Assembly (NCBI RefSeq): GCF_025398335.1
Contig: NZ_JAODOO010000001.1
Span: 248,001-312,000 of the forward strand
DNA: 64,000 nt
Direction of reading: 5' to 3'
DNA from: Clostridium sp. CX1
Lineage (GTDB): Bacteria; Bacillota; Clostridia; Clostridiales; Clostridiaceae
Shown: positions 9,846 through 17,592 of the stretch, piece by piece
How the letters are laid out: each line of letters starts with the position of its first letter
Numbering within the stretch: position 1 is the first letter of the stretch
Notes under the pieces: generated by a model
Told to the model about the DNA's origin: nothing
The model's database searches: none
Seen by the model: only the letters and a program-made list of their open reading frames with translations
Position numbers and translations under genes: made by a program

Positions 9846-10202
9846 GTATAAAACTACCCCAAAAGGTGCCTATTTAAAATATGTTTGTCAGCAGTCTAAA
9901 AAGGATAGTTAATAGCTATCCTTTTTACTTTATACATCAGTAATCTTTAATGGATAACTACAATTTATCCCATGAAAATTAGAGCAAATATTAGGTATCC
10001 TAAAAAAAGATGAACAAATTCAATACAAAGTGGTAATTTGATAAAATAAAGAGAAATTTAAAGTAATTTTGAAAGATATGGCTAAAAAATACTTGTAACT
10101 GACTGACAGGGCCCTTGTATAATTATAATTTATTTTTTATACTTATATAAGTTTTTGCAAAACGGAATTATAGGTTCGAAGGAATGAAAGGAGAGAGTTC
10201 AA
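9846..10202. other. Intergenic region between dehydrogenase and permease
   Basis: About 360 bases with no supported gene. It holds the terminator at 9898-9926 and, nearer the permease, a TATAAT at 10118-10123 with a TTGTAA about 19 bases upstream, a possible but poorly spaced promoter for the permease. Short open stretches near 9990 lack starts and were not called. Confidence 0.5.
9898..9926 (+). terminator. Terminator after the semialdehyde dehydrogenase
   Basis: AAAAAGGATAG and CTATCCTTTTT arms separated by a few bases, ending in a T tract. It closes the aminotransferase-PucR-dehydrogenase group. Confidence 0.85.
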
Positions 10203-11693
10203 ATGAACACAAACATTGAAAAAAATCATGAAGCTGAATTACGAAGAAGTTTAAAAGCAAGACACATGAACATGATTGCAATCGGCGGCGCAATAGGAAC
10301 TGGACTATTCCTTGCAAGCGGAAATGCTATAAGTTCTGCAGGTCCAGGAGGGGCTATTACAGCATTTGCTGTTATGGGCATACTGGTTTACTTTTTAATG
10401 ACTTCACTAGGAGAGATGGCAACAAAGATGCCAATATCCGGTTCTTTTGAAACCTATGCAACAAAGTTTGTTGATCCGGCTTTAGGTTTTGCATTAGGTT
10501 GGAATTTTTGGTTTGCCTGGGCTATAACTGTTGCAGCTGAGTTAGTTGCAGCTGGACTTATCATTAAATTTTGGTTTCCAAACACAGGGACAACTATCTG
10601 GAGTATAATTTTTCTAACGATTTTAGTTGGGTTAAATATATTATCTGCTAAAGCATATGGAGAAGGAGAATTTTGGTTTGCAGGTATTAAGGTTGTAACT
10701 ATTGTTATCTTCATTATTGTTGGGGTTCTTATGATTCTCGGTATCATGGGAGGAAAGTCACCTGGATTTAGTAACTGGACTCTTAGTGATGGACAAGGTC
10801 ATTCTGCACCTTTTGTTGGTGGAATATCAGCTATATTAACTTCATTTTTTACTGCTGGATTCTCCTTTCAAGGTACAGAACTTGTTGGACTTGCAGCCGG
10901 CGAATCTGAAAATCCTGAAAAAGACGTACCAAAGGCTATTAATACAGTATTTTGGAGGATTCTACTATTTTATATAGGTACAATTACTGTTATAGGTTTC
11001 CTTATTCCATTTACTGATCCGAACTTATTAAAAAGCGGAGTAGCAGATGTAGCTTTCAGTCCATTTACAATAGTATTCCAAAGATCTGGTGTTGCAGTTG
11101 CTGCCTCTATAATGAATGCAGTTATACTAACTTCTGTACTTTCCTGTGGTAACTCTGGACTTTATGCTGCATCCCGTATGTTGTATGCTATGGCTAAGGA
11201 AGGCAAAGCTCCTAAGGTATTTGGAAAGGTAAATAAACGTGGTGTTCCAATGAATGCAATTTATCTTACAACACTAGTTGCATCTACAGCATTCTTTGCT
11301 TCTATGTTTGGAGATGGAAAAATATATTATATACTTTATAACGCATCTGGACTTACTTGCTTCTTTGCATGGCTAGGTATAGCTATTTGTCACTATAGAT
11401 TTAGAAAAGCTTATGTTGCTCAAGGTAACAAGGTTGAAGATTTAAAGTATAGAGCATTATGGTATCCATTTGGTCCTATATTTGCAACTATATTATGTAC
11501 AATTGTTATATTTGGTGCCAATATTTGGGTATTCCAAGCTGAGACATTTAGCTGGTTTGATTTTATAACAAATTATGCACTTATTCCTATATTTATAGCA
11601 ATTTATGTTGTATATAAAATAAAACATAAGACAAAATTAGTTCCTCTTATGGAATGTGATTTTTCACATTCTGAGTATAAAAAAGTTGTATAA
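10203..11693 (+). CDS. Amino-acid permease, APC superfamily (AAT/GabP-like)
   Basis: 496-aa integral membrane protein with about 12 segments. The N-terminal 'LKARHMNMIAIGGAIGTGLF' and 'GEMATKMPISGSFETYATKF' motifs are those of the AAT branch (GabP, ProY, LysP types), which import amino acids with protons. The 'SFQGTELVGLAAGESENPEKDVPKA' motif follows mid-protein. Its position after the aminotransferase/dehydrogenase pair suggests it brings in the amino acid they degrade (beta-alanine or GABA). It has its own upstream gap and terminator, so it is likely a separate transcript. Start by AAAGGAGAG. Confidence 0.88.
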   Translation: MNTNIEKNHEAELRRSLKARHMNMIAIGGAIGTGLFLASGNAISSAGPGGAITAFAVMGILVYFLMTSLGEMATKMPISGSFETYATKFVDPALGFALGWNFWFAWAITVAAELVAAGLIIKFWFPNTGTTIWSIIFLTILVGLNILSAKAYGEGEFWFAGIKVVTIVIFIIVGVLMILGIMGGKSPGFSNWTLSDGQGHSAPFVGGISAILTSFFTAGFSFQGTELVGLAAGESENPEKDVPKAINTVFWRILLFYIGTITVIGFLIPFTDPNLLKSGVADVAFSPFTIVFQRSGVAVAASIMNAVILTSVLSCGNSGLYAASRMLYAMAKEGKAPKVFGKVNKRGVPMNAIYLTTLVASTAFFASMFGDGKIYYILYNASGLTCFFAWLGIAICHYRFRKAYVAQGNKVEDLKYRALWYPFGPIFATILCTIVIFGANIWVFQAETFSWFDFITNYALIPIFIAIYVVYKIKHKTKLVPLMECDFSHSEYKKVV

Positions 11694-11750
11694 ATAACGT
11701 ATAAAAAGGTACATATTTAAAATGAATTTAAAGTGTATTTAAAATATATT

Positions 11751-11783
11751 TAAAGTGCCCTAGTGTCTTCGCTAGGGCACTTT
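11751..11783 (+). terminator. Terminator after the permease
   Basis: A 13-bp perfect stem (TAAAGTGCCCTAG / CTAGGGCACTTTA) around an 8-base loop. The T tract is weak on the plus strand, so it may work mainly as a strong hairpin. Confidence 0.75.
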
Positions 11784-11885
11784 AAATATATAAAATAATT
11801 AATAATTTAACGAAGTAAGTAGTATTAAAAGCTAAGTTTTGTGATATTATCTTAGTATAATAAATTTTAGAAAAGGGTGAAAACT

Positions 11886-12404
11886 ATGGATTTTTTAGGG
11901 CTTGCAAAAAGACGTTATTCCGTACGAAAATATCAAGGTAAAAAGGTAGAAGAAGAAAAACTTATGAGAATACTAGAGGCTGGAAGAGTTGCCCCTACAG
12001 GAGCTAATACTCAGCCTCAAAGAATTCTTGTTATAAAGGAGAAAGAGGGACTAGAAAAGCTTAGTAAATCTGCCAATGTATACGGTGCACCTGTTGCTAT
12101 TATTACCTGTGTAGATCATAGTGCTGTATGGAAGAGGCCTTTTGATAAAAAGAAGATATCGGACATAGATGTAACCATTGTTACAGACCATATGATGCTA
12201 GAGGCTACAGCACAGGGGCTTGGAACAGTATGGATATGCTATTTTGACCCTCAGGTTATAAAGAAGGAATTTAATTTACCGGAGAGTTTTGAGCCAGTGA
12301 ATATACTAGCAGTAGGTTACGCAGAAGGTGAAGCGGCATCACCAGATAGACATGACAAAGCTCGTAAACCTTTGGAGGACATAGTTTTTTACGAAAGCTT
12401 TTAG
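11886..12404 (+). CDS. Nitroreductase-family protein
   Basis: 172-aa FMN-dependent nitroreductase-like enzyme. The N-terminal 'AKRRYSVRKYQGKKV' motif and 'AGRVAPTGANTQPQ' bind FMN phosphate, and 'EATAQGLGTVWICYFDP' is the conserved central helix. Such proteins reduce nitro-aromatics, quinones or unknown substrates with NAD(P)H. The frame opens at a GTG (11877), but the ATG at 11886 has AAAAGGG eight bases upstream and fits the family N-terminus. Stand-alone gene; the substrate is unknown. Confidence 0.85.
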   Translation: MDFLGLAKRRYSVRKYQGKKVEEEKLMRILEAGRVAPTGANTQPQRILVIKEKEGLEKLSKSANVYGAPVAIITCVDHSAVWKRPFDKKKISDIDVTIVTDHMMLEATAQGLGTVWICYFDPQVIKKEFNLPESFEPVNILAVGYAEGEAASPDRHDKARKPLEDIVFYESF

Positions 12405-12479
12405 AGGAATATCAAACAAGGAGGAGGTATTTTAACTTTGTAAATAATAAATTTGTTTGCTTAATACCTCCTTAAAAAT

Positions 12480-12512
12480 AAACCATGCTTTAACATTATA
12501 AGGCATGGTTAT
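12480..12512. terminator. Hairpin between nitroreductase and lipoprotein genes
   Basis: AACCATGC and GCATGGTT arms with complementary flanks form a stem downstream of the nitroreductase. A second, imperfect inverted repeat (AGGAGGTATT near 12422 and AATACCTCCT near 12462) lies just before it. T tracts are weak. Confidence 0.5.
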
Positions 12513-12553
12513 TCAAAATAATTCAAATTATAAGCTTATTATTGGGGGAAAAT

Positions 12554-13180
12554 ATGAAAAAAATTTTAGGAATTATAATTTTAGTACTATCACTGGGATT
12601 AGCTGGCTGTGGAAGTAGTGCTGCAGAAAATACAAATACTGAGCCAGTAAAGACTAGCACAGAGGATAAGGTAGAGAACAAAGTAGATGATAAAACAGAG
12701 AATAAAACAGAGAACCAAGAACAAGCTAAGGTAGAGAATAAAACAGAGAACAAAGAAGAAGCTAAGGTAGAGAACAAAGTAGAGGATAAAAAGAATGTCG
12801 GTATTAGTATTCAGAATATAAGCAGGAAAGAAGAATATAGAACTAAGCTAAACAATATTGAACTAGGATTAAAGGATTTAGAAGAAAAAGAGTCTTCTGG
12901 AGTAACAGCAGACATGAGAGAGGCTGCAAGTGAAAGGTATAAACGATGGGATGCTGCTTTAAATGAAATCTATGGCGTACTAAAAGGACAACTATCTTCT
13001 AATGATATGAAAAAATTACAGAGTGAAGAAATTAAGTGGATAGCCTATAGAGATGCTAAAGCTAAAGAGGCATCCTCAGAAATGAAGGGTGGAACAATGG
13101 AATCAGTACTATATGTTAGTTCCTTAGCAGAGACAACAAAAAATAGATGCTATGAACTAGTAGAAAAGTATATGAAATAA
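12554..13180 (+). CDS. Lipoprotein with LprI-type (DUF1311) domain
   Basis: 208-aa secreted lipoprotein. A signal peptide (MKKILGIIILVLSLGLAGC) ends in an LAGC lipobox. Residues of about 25-85 are a low-complexity linker rich in K, E, N and D made of repeats such as KVENKTEN; the DNA there (about 12660-12790) is an imperfect tandem repeat. The C-terminal 110 residues are an LprI/DUF1311-like helical domain ('MREAASERYKRWDAALNEIY', 'EEIKWIAYRDAKAK'), related to a lysozyme inhibitor of mycobacteria. The ATG at 12554 behind GGGGGAA is preferred over the in-frame TTG at 12542. The function is likely cell-surface protection but unproven. Confidence 0.8.
   Translation: MKKILGIIILVLSLGLAGCGSSAAENTNTEPVKTSTEDKVENKVDDKTENKTENQEQAKVENKTENKEEAKVENKVEDKKNVGISIQNISRKEEYRTKLNNIELGLKDLEEKESSGVTADMREAASERYKRWDAALNEIYGVLKGQLSSNDMKKLQSEEIKWIAYRDAKAKEASSEMKGGTMESVLYVSSLAETTKNRCYELVEKYMK
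12660..12790 (+). repeat. Imperfect tandem repeat inside the lipoprotein linker
   Basis: Units built on GTAGAGAATAAAACAGAGAA and AAGCTAAGGTAGAGAA recur several times with few changes, giving a K/E/N-rich spacer. Such tracts vary in length between strains by slippage. Confidence 0.7.
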
Positions 13181-13229
13181 AGATTAGATAGTTGAACGAA
13201 TCAAGGGACGTAGCCGCTCTTTGCTCTCT

Positions 13230-13275
13230 CTTGCAGAAAAGCAGAGAGCCCAAATCTTTGATTTGGTGCGAATCG
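13230..13275 (+). repeat. Left copy of element-flanking hairpin motif
   Basis: Matches 15085-15133: CTTGCAG, then AAGCAGAGAGCC, a hairpin and TGCGAATYG. The hairpin here (13250-13266) is CCAAATC-TTT-GATTTGG, and in the right copy it is CAAAATC-TCT-GATTTTG, so one base pair differs on both arms together. This points to selection on an RNA structure. Confidence 0.65.
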
Positions 13276-13371
13276 CTTTCACTGTGTGCGAGGAAGTATT
13301 AGAGCGGGTAGTCATCGGATAAAAATGTCAGGTAGATGTGTTTGACCAGTGTAGAACACCAAAACAGATAG

Positions 13372-13614
13372 TGCAAAATAAAAGTTATAGATAGTGGAAC
13401 AAAAGAAAAATTAGAACCTAATGAAGAAATGGTGCAGGATTTAATAAGTGTTGTCACTTGCTTTTCAGCAAGGCTTTATGGTTCAGGGGGTGGAAGAAAA
13501 GTAAAAAAAGCTCTTGAAGAATTAGAGCTGGAAAGGCAGATGGAAAACAGTGAAAATAACGATAAAAGCACTTTTGATAAATCAAACAAAGGAACAAATT
13601 CAAGTTATAGATAA
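13372..13614 (+). pseudogene. tnpA: tnpA remnant, IS607-family serine recombinase (C-terminal part only)
   Basis: After a stop at 13369 the frame reads CKIKVIDSGTKEKL and then 'EEMVQDLISVVTCFSARLYG', followed by a basic helix. This matches the end of IS607 TnpA proteins, where a 'CKIEVID' strand leads into the 'ELVEDLIQIITVFS' helix. The MerR-like DNA-binding domain and the catalytic serine domain are absent, so it is inactive. The frame runs into tnpB, overlapping it by 65 bases, as is usual for intact IS607 elements. Confidence 0.75.
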
Positions 13615-14989
13615 TATGATGTTAGTGTTTTCAACGGCTATAAGATATTCTTTTAAGAGAATATTACAAGGTAAAAGAAGGGTGGATTTAGAAAAAGATG
13701 TAGCTTCTAAGTTTAATCTTAATATAAGGCAGGCAAAAGATGCAGTAGAAAGTGCAAGGCAAACTATTGCTTCGCAAAAAGAATTAGTAAAAATGAACTA
13801 TGAAAGTTATGTTAAAAAGGTTACTACAATTGAAAATATTTTAAAGGATAAGAAGAAAAATTTATCAGAAAAAAAGCGAACTGCTTTACTTAAAAAGTTG
13901 GATAAGAGACAGAGAAAGGCTGAATATTTCAGGGAGTTCATCCATACTAATGCTATTCCATCTGTAGTTTTCGGAACTAAACAAATGTTTTTAAAAAGGT
14001 GCAAGGGTCTAATATCCAATGAAGAATGGAAAGCTTGCAGAAACAACCGCATTTATTCAAGAGGAGATAAAACAAAAAAGGGTAATCCAAATTTAAGAGT
14101 AATAATAAACAATGGCATGAGTTATCTCCAAATATCTACTCTTGAAAAAACTGAAAATAATAGAGCGGTAAAAATGGAAGTTCCTATATATTTGCCGCAA
14201 AAATTATCAAAAAAGACTGGTAAAGTAAATGGAACTGATTATAGAAGCCTATTTTTAAATCATTTAGCTACTAGGGAAGCTTACCAAGTAGAAATGATTA
14301 AGAAAAAAGGGAAGTATTATTGCCATATAACCTTTGAGCTAAGAAAGCCAGATGAAATATATACAGGACATAATGGGATTATAGGTATAGATACTAATCC
14401 AAATGGCATAGCTTTAACTATGATAGATAACAAAGGTAACTACAAATGGCATACTTACTTGAAACAACATGAACTATTATATGCTAGAAGTAATAGAAGG
14501 TTAAATTTATGTGGTGAATTAGTTAAGCAAGCTGTTTTAATTGCTAAAAATTATAATTGTGGCTTAGTTATTGAGAATTTAAAATTTAAAAATGATAAAG
14601 ATGTTCAAAGTAAATTTGCAAGAATAAAGCATGGGTTTATATACTCGAAACTGTTGACAATGCTTAAGGCATCTTGTTATAAGAAAGGTATAGAATTAGT
14701 TAAAGTAAAACCACAATATACAAGTAAAATAGGATTGTATAAATATTGTCATCAGTATGGAATGGAAGTCCATAATGGTGCTGCTATGGTAATAGCCAGG
14801 AGAAGTTATAAATTTAAAGAGAGAATACCTAAATTATTAAAAAATAAATTTATAGATGATATTAAGTTATTTAATCAAAAGAATGAATGGAGTAAATGGA
14901 GTCATATAGATAAAATTATAAAAAGAAAGGTAGGTGAAAAACCTGATTTTTGGATAGTAAAAAGGAAACAAATATTAGGAATAGCATAA
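13550..14989 (+). CDS. tnpB: TnpB-family protein (RNA-guided nuclease ancestor of Cas12), IS607-associated
   Basis: 479-aa TnpB-like protein. TnpBs are RuvC nucleases guided by an RNA from the end of the element. The first RuvC acidic residue is D281 in 'GIIGIDTNPNGIA' and the second is E342 in 'CGLVIENLKF'. The usual third motif (DxNAA) is replaced by 'MEVHNGAAMVIARR' (E406/H408), and the CxxC zinc finger normally between motifs two and three is missing, with 'YTSKIGLYKYCHQYG' there instead. This places it in the divergent group sometimes annotated TnpB-related. Activity is uncertain; it may be an active variant or a nuclease-impaired relative. It starts with GTG inside the tnpA remnant. The long intact frame beside a dead tnpA suggests selection or recent decay. 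Confidence 0.75.
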   Translation: MKITIKALLINQTKEQIQVIDNMMLVFSTAIRYSFKRILQGKRRVDLEKDVASKFNLNIRQAKDAVESARQTIASQKELVKMNYESYVKKVTTIENILKDKKKNLSEKKRTALLKKLDKRQRKAEYFREFIHTNAIPSVVFGTKQMFLKRCKGLISNEEWKACRNNRIYSRGDKTKKGNPNLRVIINNGMSYLQISTLEKTENNRAVKMEVPIYLPQKLSKKTGKVNGTDYRSLFLNHLATREAYQVEMIKKKGKYYCHITFELRKPDEIYTGHNGIIGIDTNPNGIALTMIDNKGNYKWHTYLKQHELLYARSNRRLNLCGELVKQAVLIAKNYNCGLVIENLKFKNDKDVQSKFARIKHGFIYSKLLTMLKASCYKKGIELVKVKPQYTSKIGLYKYCHQYGMEVHNGAAMVIARRSYKFKERIPKLLKNKFIDDIKLFNQKNEWSKWSHIDKIIKRKVGEKPDFWIVKRKQILGIA

Positions 14990-15334
14990 ATCTTAACTTC
15001 TAAGACATAAAAACTGCTAGAGTACACCTAGAAGGAAAGGCTCTGGTAGAATAATATACTTGAGGAATGGGTAACACCCATAATCTTGCAGGACTTAAGC
15101 AGAGAGCCAAAATCTCTGATTTTGTGCGAATTGGTTAAGCAGACACTCAAAATCAGAGATTTTGTAGTGGTCGCTTACTCTTCGAGTACTCCTTTGAGGA
15201 ACAAAAAGGAGTTTCCTTAAAGGAGTCTTAAGGCATTACCTAGATGTAAGGCGAGATTTTAAGATGATTGTCTTAATCCTAGTAGTTGAATCCTGTGATA
15301 CTACCGTCCTATTTAGTGAGTAGGATGAAAAACT
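14990..15334 (+). ncRNA. Structured region downstream of tnpB; candidate guide (omega) RNA
   Basis: About 345 non-coding bases rich in hairpins. These include the 15108-15124 hairpin (CAAAATC-TCT-GATTTTG); a second hairpin at 15144-15169 whose core is its exact reverse complement, with CACT/AGTG extending the stem, so the two could also pair with each other over 17 bases; a GGGTAACACCC hairpin near 15070; an ACTCCTTT/AAAAGGAGT hairpin near 15185-15210; and TTAAGA/TCTTAA near 15255. Guide RNAs of TnpB systems lie in this position, at the 3' end of tnpB up to the element end. The exact RNA ends cannot be read. Confidence 0.5.
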
Positions 15335-15538
15335 ATGAAAAAGTCAATTTGTCATAGTTTTAGAAATCAGGGTTTATTTATTTTGGAAATTAACAAAGAA
15401 GAAATACTTAAGTCTTTAGAATATATTTATCTTTCAATATGTACTGATAGTTGCAAAAAAGATGACTTAGAAGAAATAAAAGCCACAGTGGAAGAACTAA
15501 CATATATAGTTAATAAAAAGTTAGAAGAAAGTAAATAA
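15335..15538 (+). CDS. Small hypothetical protein
   Basis: 67-aa frame, acidic and helical in its C-terminal 50 residues ('EEILKSLEYIYLSICTDSCK' then a charged helix). I do not recognise a family. The first residues may come from the end of the IS element; a TTG at 15381, giving MEINKEEIL, is an alternative start matching the compact helical part. The ATG at 15335 has GTAGGATG about ten bases upstream. It is possibly a small gene whose 5' region was altered by the insertion. Confidence 0.45.
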   Translation: MKKSICHSFRNQGLFILEINKEEILKSLEYIYLSICTDSCKKDDLEEIKATVEELTYIVNKKLEESK

Positions 15539-15641
15539 CTTAAGCTGTTGAAGAATAGTCGCATTTCAAAGATACAATCTGTTTATTATAAATATAAATC
15601 TATCCTATATCTATAACTATATTAAAAAGGGGATATCTAAT

Positions 15642-16298
15642 ATGGGCAATGATAAAAAGAACAATTATAATCTATGCTATGAAACTTTATGTGAAGAGTT
15701 TCAAAAGTATGACCCAGAAGAAGTTGCTAGAAGAAGTGGTGCTTACTACGATGTTGAAAAAAATCAGCTCACTTTAACTTATTTCAATAGAGAATACCTA
15801 ATTTCCTATCCAAAGGGAAGGGTTGTTTTGAAAAATAATGCTGAAGAAAGTTTTTCTAAGGAGGAAAACAGAAAGATAATTGATAAAACGGTAATACTTA
15901 GCTATCTTTACCGATGTACTAATAATGGTCTGACACAAAAATGGGTACCCTTTAGAGAGTTAGAGGGAGTTGGCCATGCTTATAATGGCTTTGCACTTCA
16001 GGGCATAAATAAATTAGTAAAATTCTTTGGGGATAAAGGTGAGCTTTTTTTAAAAGCTGGTCTTAAATTAGGTGGAAAAGAGATACCTTCTGGAGATGTT
16101 GGAATAGAAATTAATGTATTGCCAAATGTTCCAATGAGGTTTGTATTATGGTTATCAGATGAGGAATTGGAAGCAACTGCTACCATCCTCTATGATTATT
16201 CAGCTACCAAGGAGCTTCATGTAGAGGACTTAGCTGGTTTATGTTCCATGGCAGCAGATGAACTAATTTCAGCTGCTTGCTTTTACAGAGACAATTAA
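15642..16298 (+). CDS. DUF3786 domain protein
   Basis: 218-aa cytoplasmic protein of the DUF3786 type, found in anaerobes and often beside corrinoid or Fe-S enzymes. Features include an N-terminal 'YETLCEEFQKYDPEEVARRSG' helix, a central strand-rich part, 'KWVPFRELEGVGHAYNGF', and a C-terminal 'LPNVPMRFVLWLSDEELEATA' segment typical of the family. Its biochemical role is not known. It stands alone, with AAAAGGGG upstream and a strong shared terminator downstream. Confidence 0.75.
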   Translation: MGNDKKNNYNLCYETLCEEFQKYDPEEVARRSGAYYDVEKNQLTLTYFNREYLISYPKGRVVLKNNAEESFSKEENRKIIDKTVILSYLYRCTNNGLTQKWVPFRELEGVGHAYNGFALQGINKLVKFFGDKGELFLKAGLKLGGKEIPSGDVGIEINVLPNVPMRFVLWLSDEELEATATILYDYSATKELHVEDLAGLCSMAADELISAACFYRDN

Positions 16299-16354
16299 TC
16301 TATAAAGAAAGAGGTATGCTTATTTAGTTAGCATACCTCTTTCTTTATAGATTA
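16296..16354. terminator. Bidirectional terminator between DUF3786 and glutaredoxin genes
   Basis: A perfect 25-bp inverted repeat (AATCTATAAAGAAAGAGGTA...) around a 9-base loop. It overlaps both stop codons and serves the two convergent genes. Confidence 0.93.
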
Positions 16355-16582
16355 TAATCCTAATAAAGAAGATACTCTTTCTTTATCAAAACCAATGATT
16401 TCTTCTCCGTCAATTACGATAACCGGTACAGATCTATGGCCTTTTTTCATCAATTCTTTTCTAGCTTCTGCATCCTCTGAAATGTTATGTTCAGTGAACT
16501 CAACATTGTTTTCTTGAAAATAATCCATAGCTGCGTGGCAGTAACCGCAAGTATTGCTAGTATATATATCTACTTTTTTCAT
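16352..16582 (-). CDS. Glutaredoxin-family (NrdH-like) thiol protein
   Basis: 76-aa thioredoxin-fold protein with the redox motif CGYC near the N-terminus ('VDIYTSNTCGYCHAAMDYF'), the cis-proline segment 'HRSVPVIVIDGEEIIGFD', and the short length of NrdH/glutaredoxin-like proteins. It reduces disulfides, possibly for ribonucleotide reductase or stress enzymes. The frame extends to a GTG at 16591, but the ATG at 16582 has GGAG eight bases upstream and is preferred. Confidence 0.88.
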   Translation of the reverse strand: MKKVDIYTSNTCGYCHAAMDYFQENNVEFTEHNISEDAEARKELMKKGHRSVPVIVIDGEEIIGFDKERVSSLLGL

Positions 16583-16857
16583 AAAAATCACTCCATCGTA
16601 TTTATATTTTATATAACTAAAACAGTTATATAATTTCTATATTCTAATTATATAGTAAACATTGGTATTTGTAAAGATTATTATTAAATAATTTATATTA
16701 ATTATTTTGAAAAATCTCAATCTTTATATATTCTTTCACTGGATAAATAAATTATTCTAATGAGAAATCTTTATAAACCTTAAATTCCTATATATATTAT
16801 ATGATTAAAATTGAAATTATGTTAAAGATATAAAGGAATAATTTTAGCGAATAAAAA

Positions 16858-16869
16858 TTAGTAGACTAA
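16858..16869. promoter_or_regulatory. Putative upstream MarR operator
   Basis: TTAGTAGACTAA differs by one base from the perfect palindrome at 17033-17044. Two such sites ahead of one marR gene support a real operator. Confidence 0.5.
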
Positions 16870-16992
16870 CTATTATTTGCTAAAGTTATTAATGTAAATA
16901 ATACTTTCATAATGCTATAATAAATAAAGTATAATGAAGCATACTAGCAATGTAAACAGTTTAGAAGGACATAAATTGAATTATATGATATA

Positions 16993-17022
16993 TTGACTAA
17001 TTATCAAGATTAATGATAGTAT
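16993..17022 (+). promoter_or_regulatory. Promoter of the marR-ABC exporter operon
   Basis: TTGACT (16993-16998), an 18-base spacer and TAGTAT (17017-17022). The MarR palindrome starts 10 bases downstream of the -10 box, where a bound repressor would block transcription. Confidence 0.6.
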
Positions 17023-17032
17023 CTTAATATAC

Positions 17033-17044
17033 TTAGTCGACTAA
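17033..17044. promoter_or_regulatory. Putative MarR operator (autoregulation)
   Basis: Perfect 12-bp palindrome TTAGTCGACTAA located between the -10 box and the marR start codon, close to the expected transcription start. Confidence 0.65.
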
Positions 17045-17063
17045 ACAAATAGGTGGTGATAAA

Positions 17064-17507
17064 ATGGACTTTCATGAGAGGGATTCATTATATATGATTT
17101 TTCTGGAGATAATAAAATTACATTATCATCGTACCCATCTGCTGCTAGACAAAGTTGGAGTATATCCTGGTCAACCGCCCATGTTATATGCACTACATAG
17201 GAAAAATGGGCAGAGTCAGAGGGAATTAGCAGAAAAGTTAAAGATTAAGCCAGCTACTATTACAGTTATGCTTAGTAGAATGGAGAAAGCTGGTTTAGTT
17301 GAAAGAAAGCAGGACCCTGATGACCAGAGAATTTCAAGGGTATATCTTACTGACCAGGGGAAAGAAGTTTGGACAGAAGTAAGTGAAGTTGTAAAAATTA
17401 TAAATAATGATTGCTTTAATAATTTTACATCAGAAGAACAAATTTTGCTTCGCAGGCTATTAATGCAGGTTAGAGACAACTTAAACAAAGTATGTGATGA
17501 AAAATAA
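17064..17507 (+). CDS. MarR-family transcriptional regulator
   Basis: 147-aa winged-helix repressor. The DNA-binding core is 'QSQRELAEKLKIKPATITVM' followed by the wing 'LVERKQDPDDQRISRVYLT', a clear MarR signature with the DxR motif. It precedes a two-gene ABC multidrug exporter, and palindromic sites overlap its own promoter, so it most likely represses itself and the exporter until a drug or phenolic ligand binds. Start by AGGTGGTG. Confidence 0.9.
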   Translation: MDFHERDSLYMIFLEIIKLHYHRTHLLLDKVGVYPGQPPMLYALHRKNGQSQRELAEKLKIKPATITVMLSRMEKAGLVERKQDPDDQRISRVYLTDQGKEVWTEVSEVVKIINNDCFNNFTSEEQILLRRLLMQVRDNLNKVCDEK

Positions 17508-17592
17508 GATTTTCAGAAATTAATTAAATTTAAGAACAGCATTATATGAAAAATTAATCTAAGTAGGGATAGTAGATTGGAGATGAGATATT

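Larger units (their letters stand above)
13197..15330 (+). mobile_element. Decayed IS607-type element (tnpA stump plus tnpB with structured flanks)
   Basis: The segment contains the C-terminal stump of a serine-recombinase TnpA, a full-length TnpB and structured non-coding DNA on both sides. IS607 elements lack terminal inverted repeats, so the ends are approximate: they are set by where the neighbouring genes stop and by a repeated 46-49 base motif on both sides (13230-13275 and 15085-15133). With tnpA lacking its catalytic part, the element cannot move by itself. An IStron (IS plus group I intron) was considered; I could not find a convincing intron core. Confidence 0.65.
16583..17063. other. 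AT-rich intergenic region with MarR control sites
   Basis: About 480 bases with no coding frame. The part next to the MarR gene holds a sigma-A type promoter (16993-17022) and two related palindromes (16858-16869 and 17033-17044). The remainder is very AT-rich and featureless. Confidence 0.6.

Noticed and set aside
13308-13323. 16-base match GTAGTCATCGGATAAA between 13308-13323 and 63066-63081
   Set aside because: The match stops sharply at both ends, the second copy overlaps a stop codon of the efflux adaptor gene, and one 16-mer match can arise by chance in 64 kb of AT-rich DNA.
13197-15330. IStron (group I intron joined to an IS607 element)
   Set aside because: Clostridial IStrons have this gene order and the flanks are structured, but I could not find matching P, Q, R and S core elements across both sides; left as a structured RNA of unknown type.
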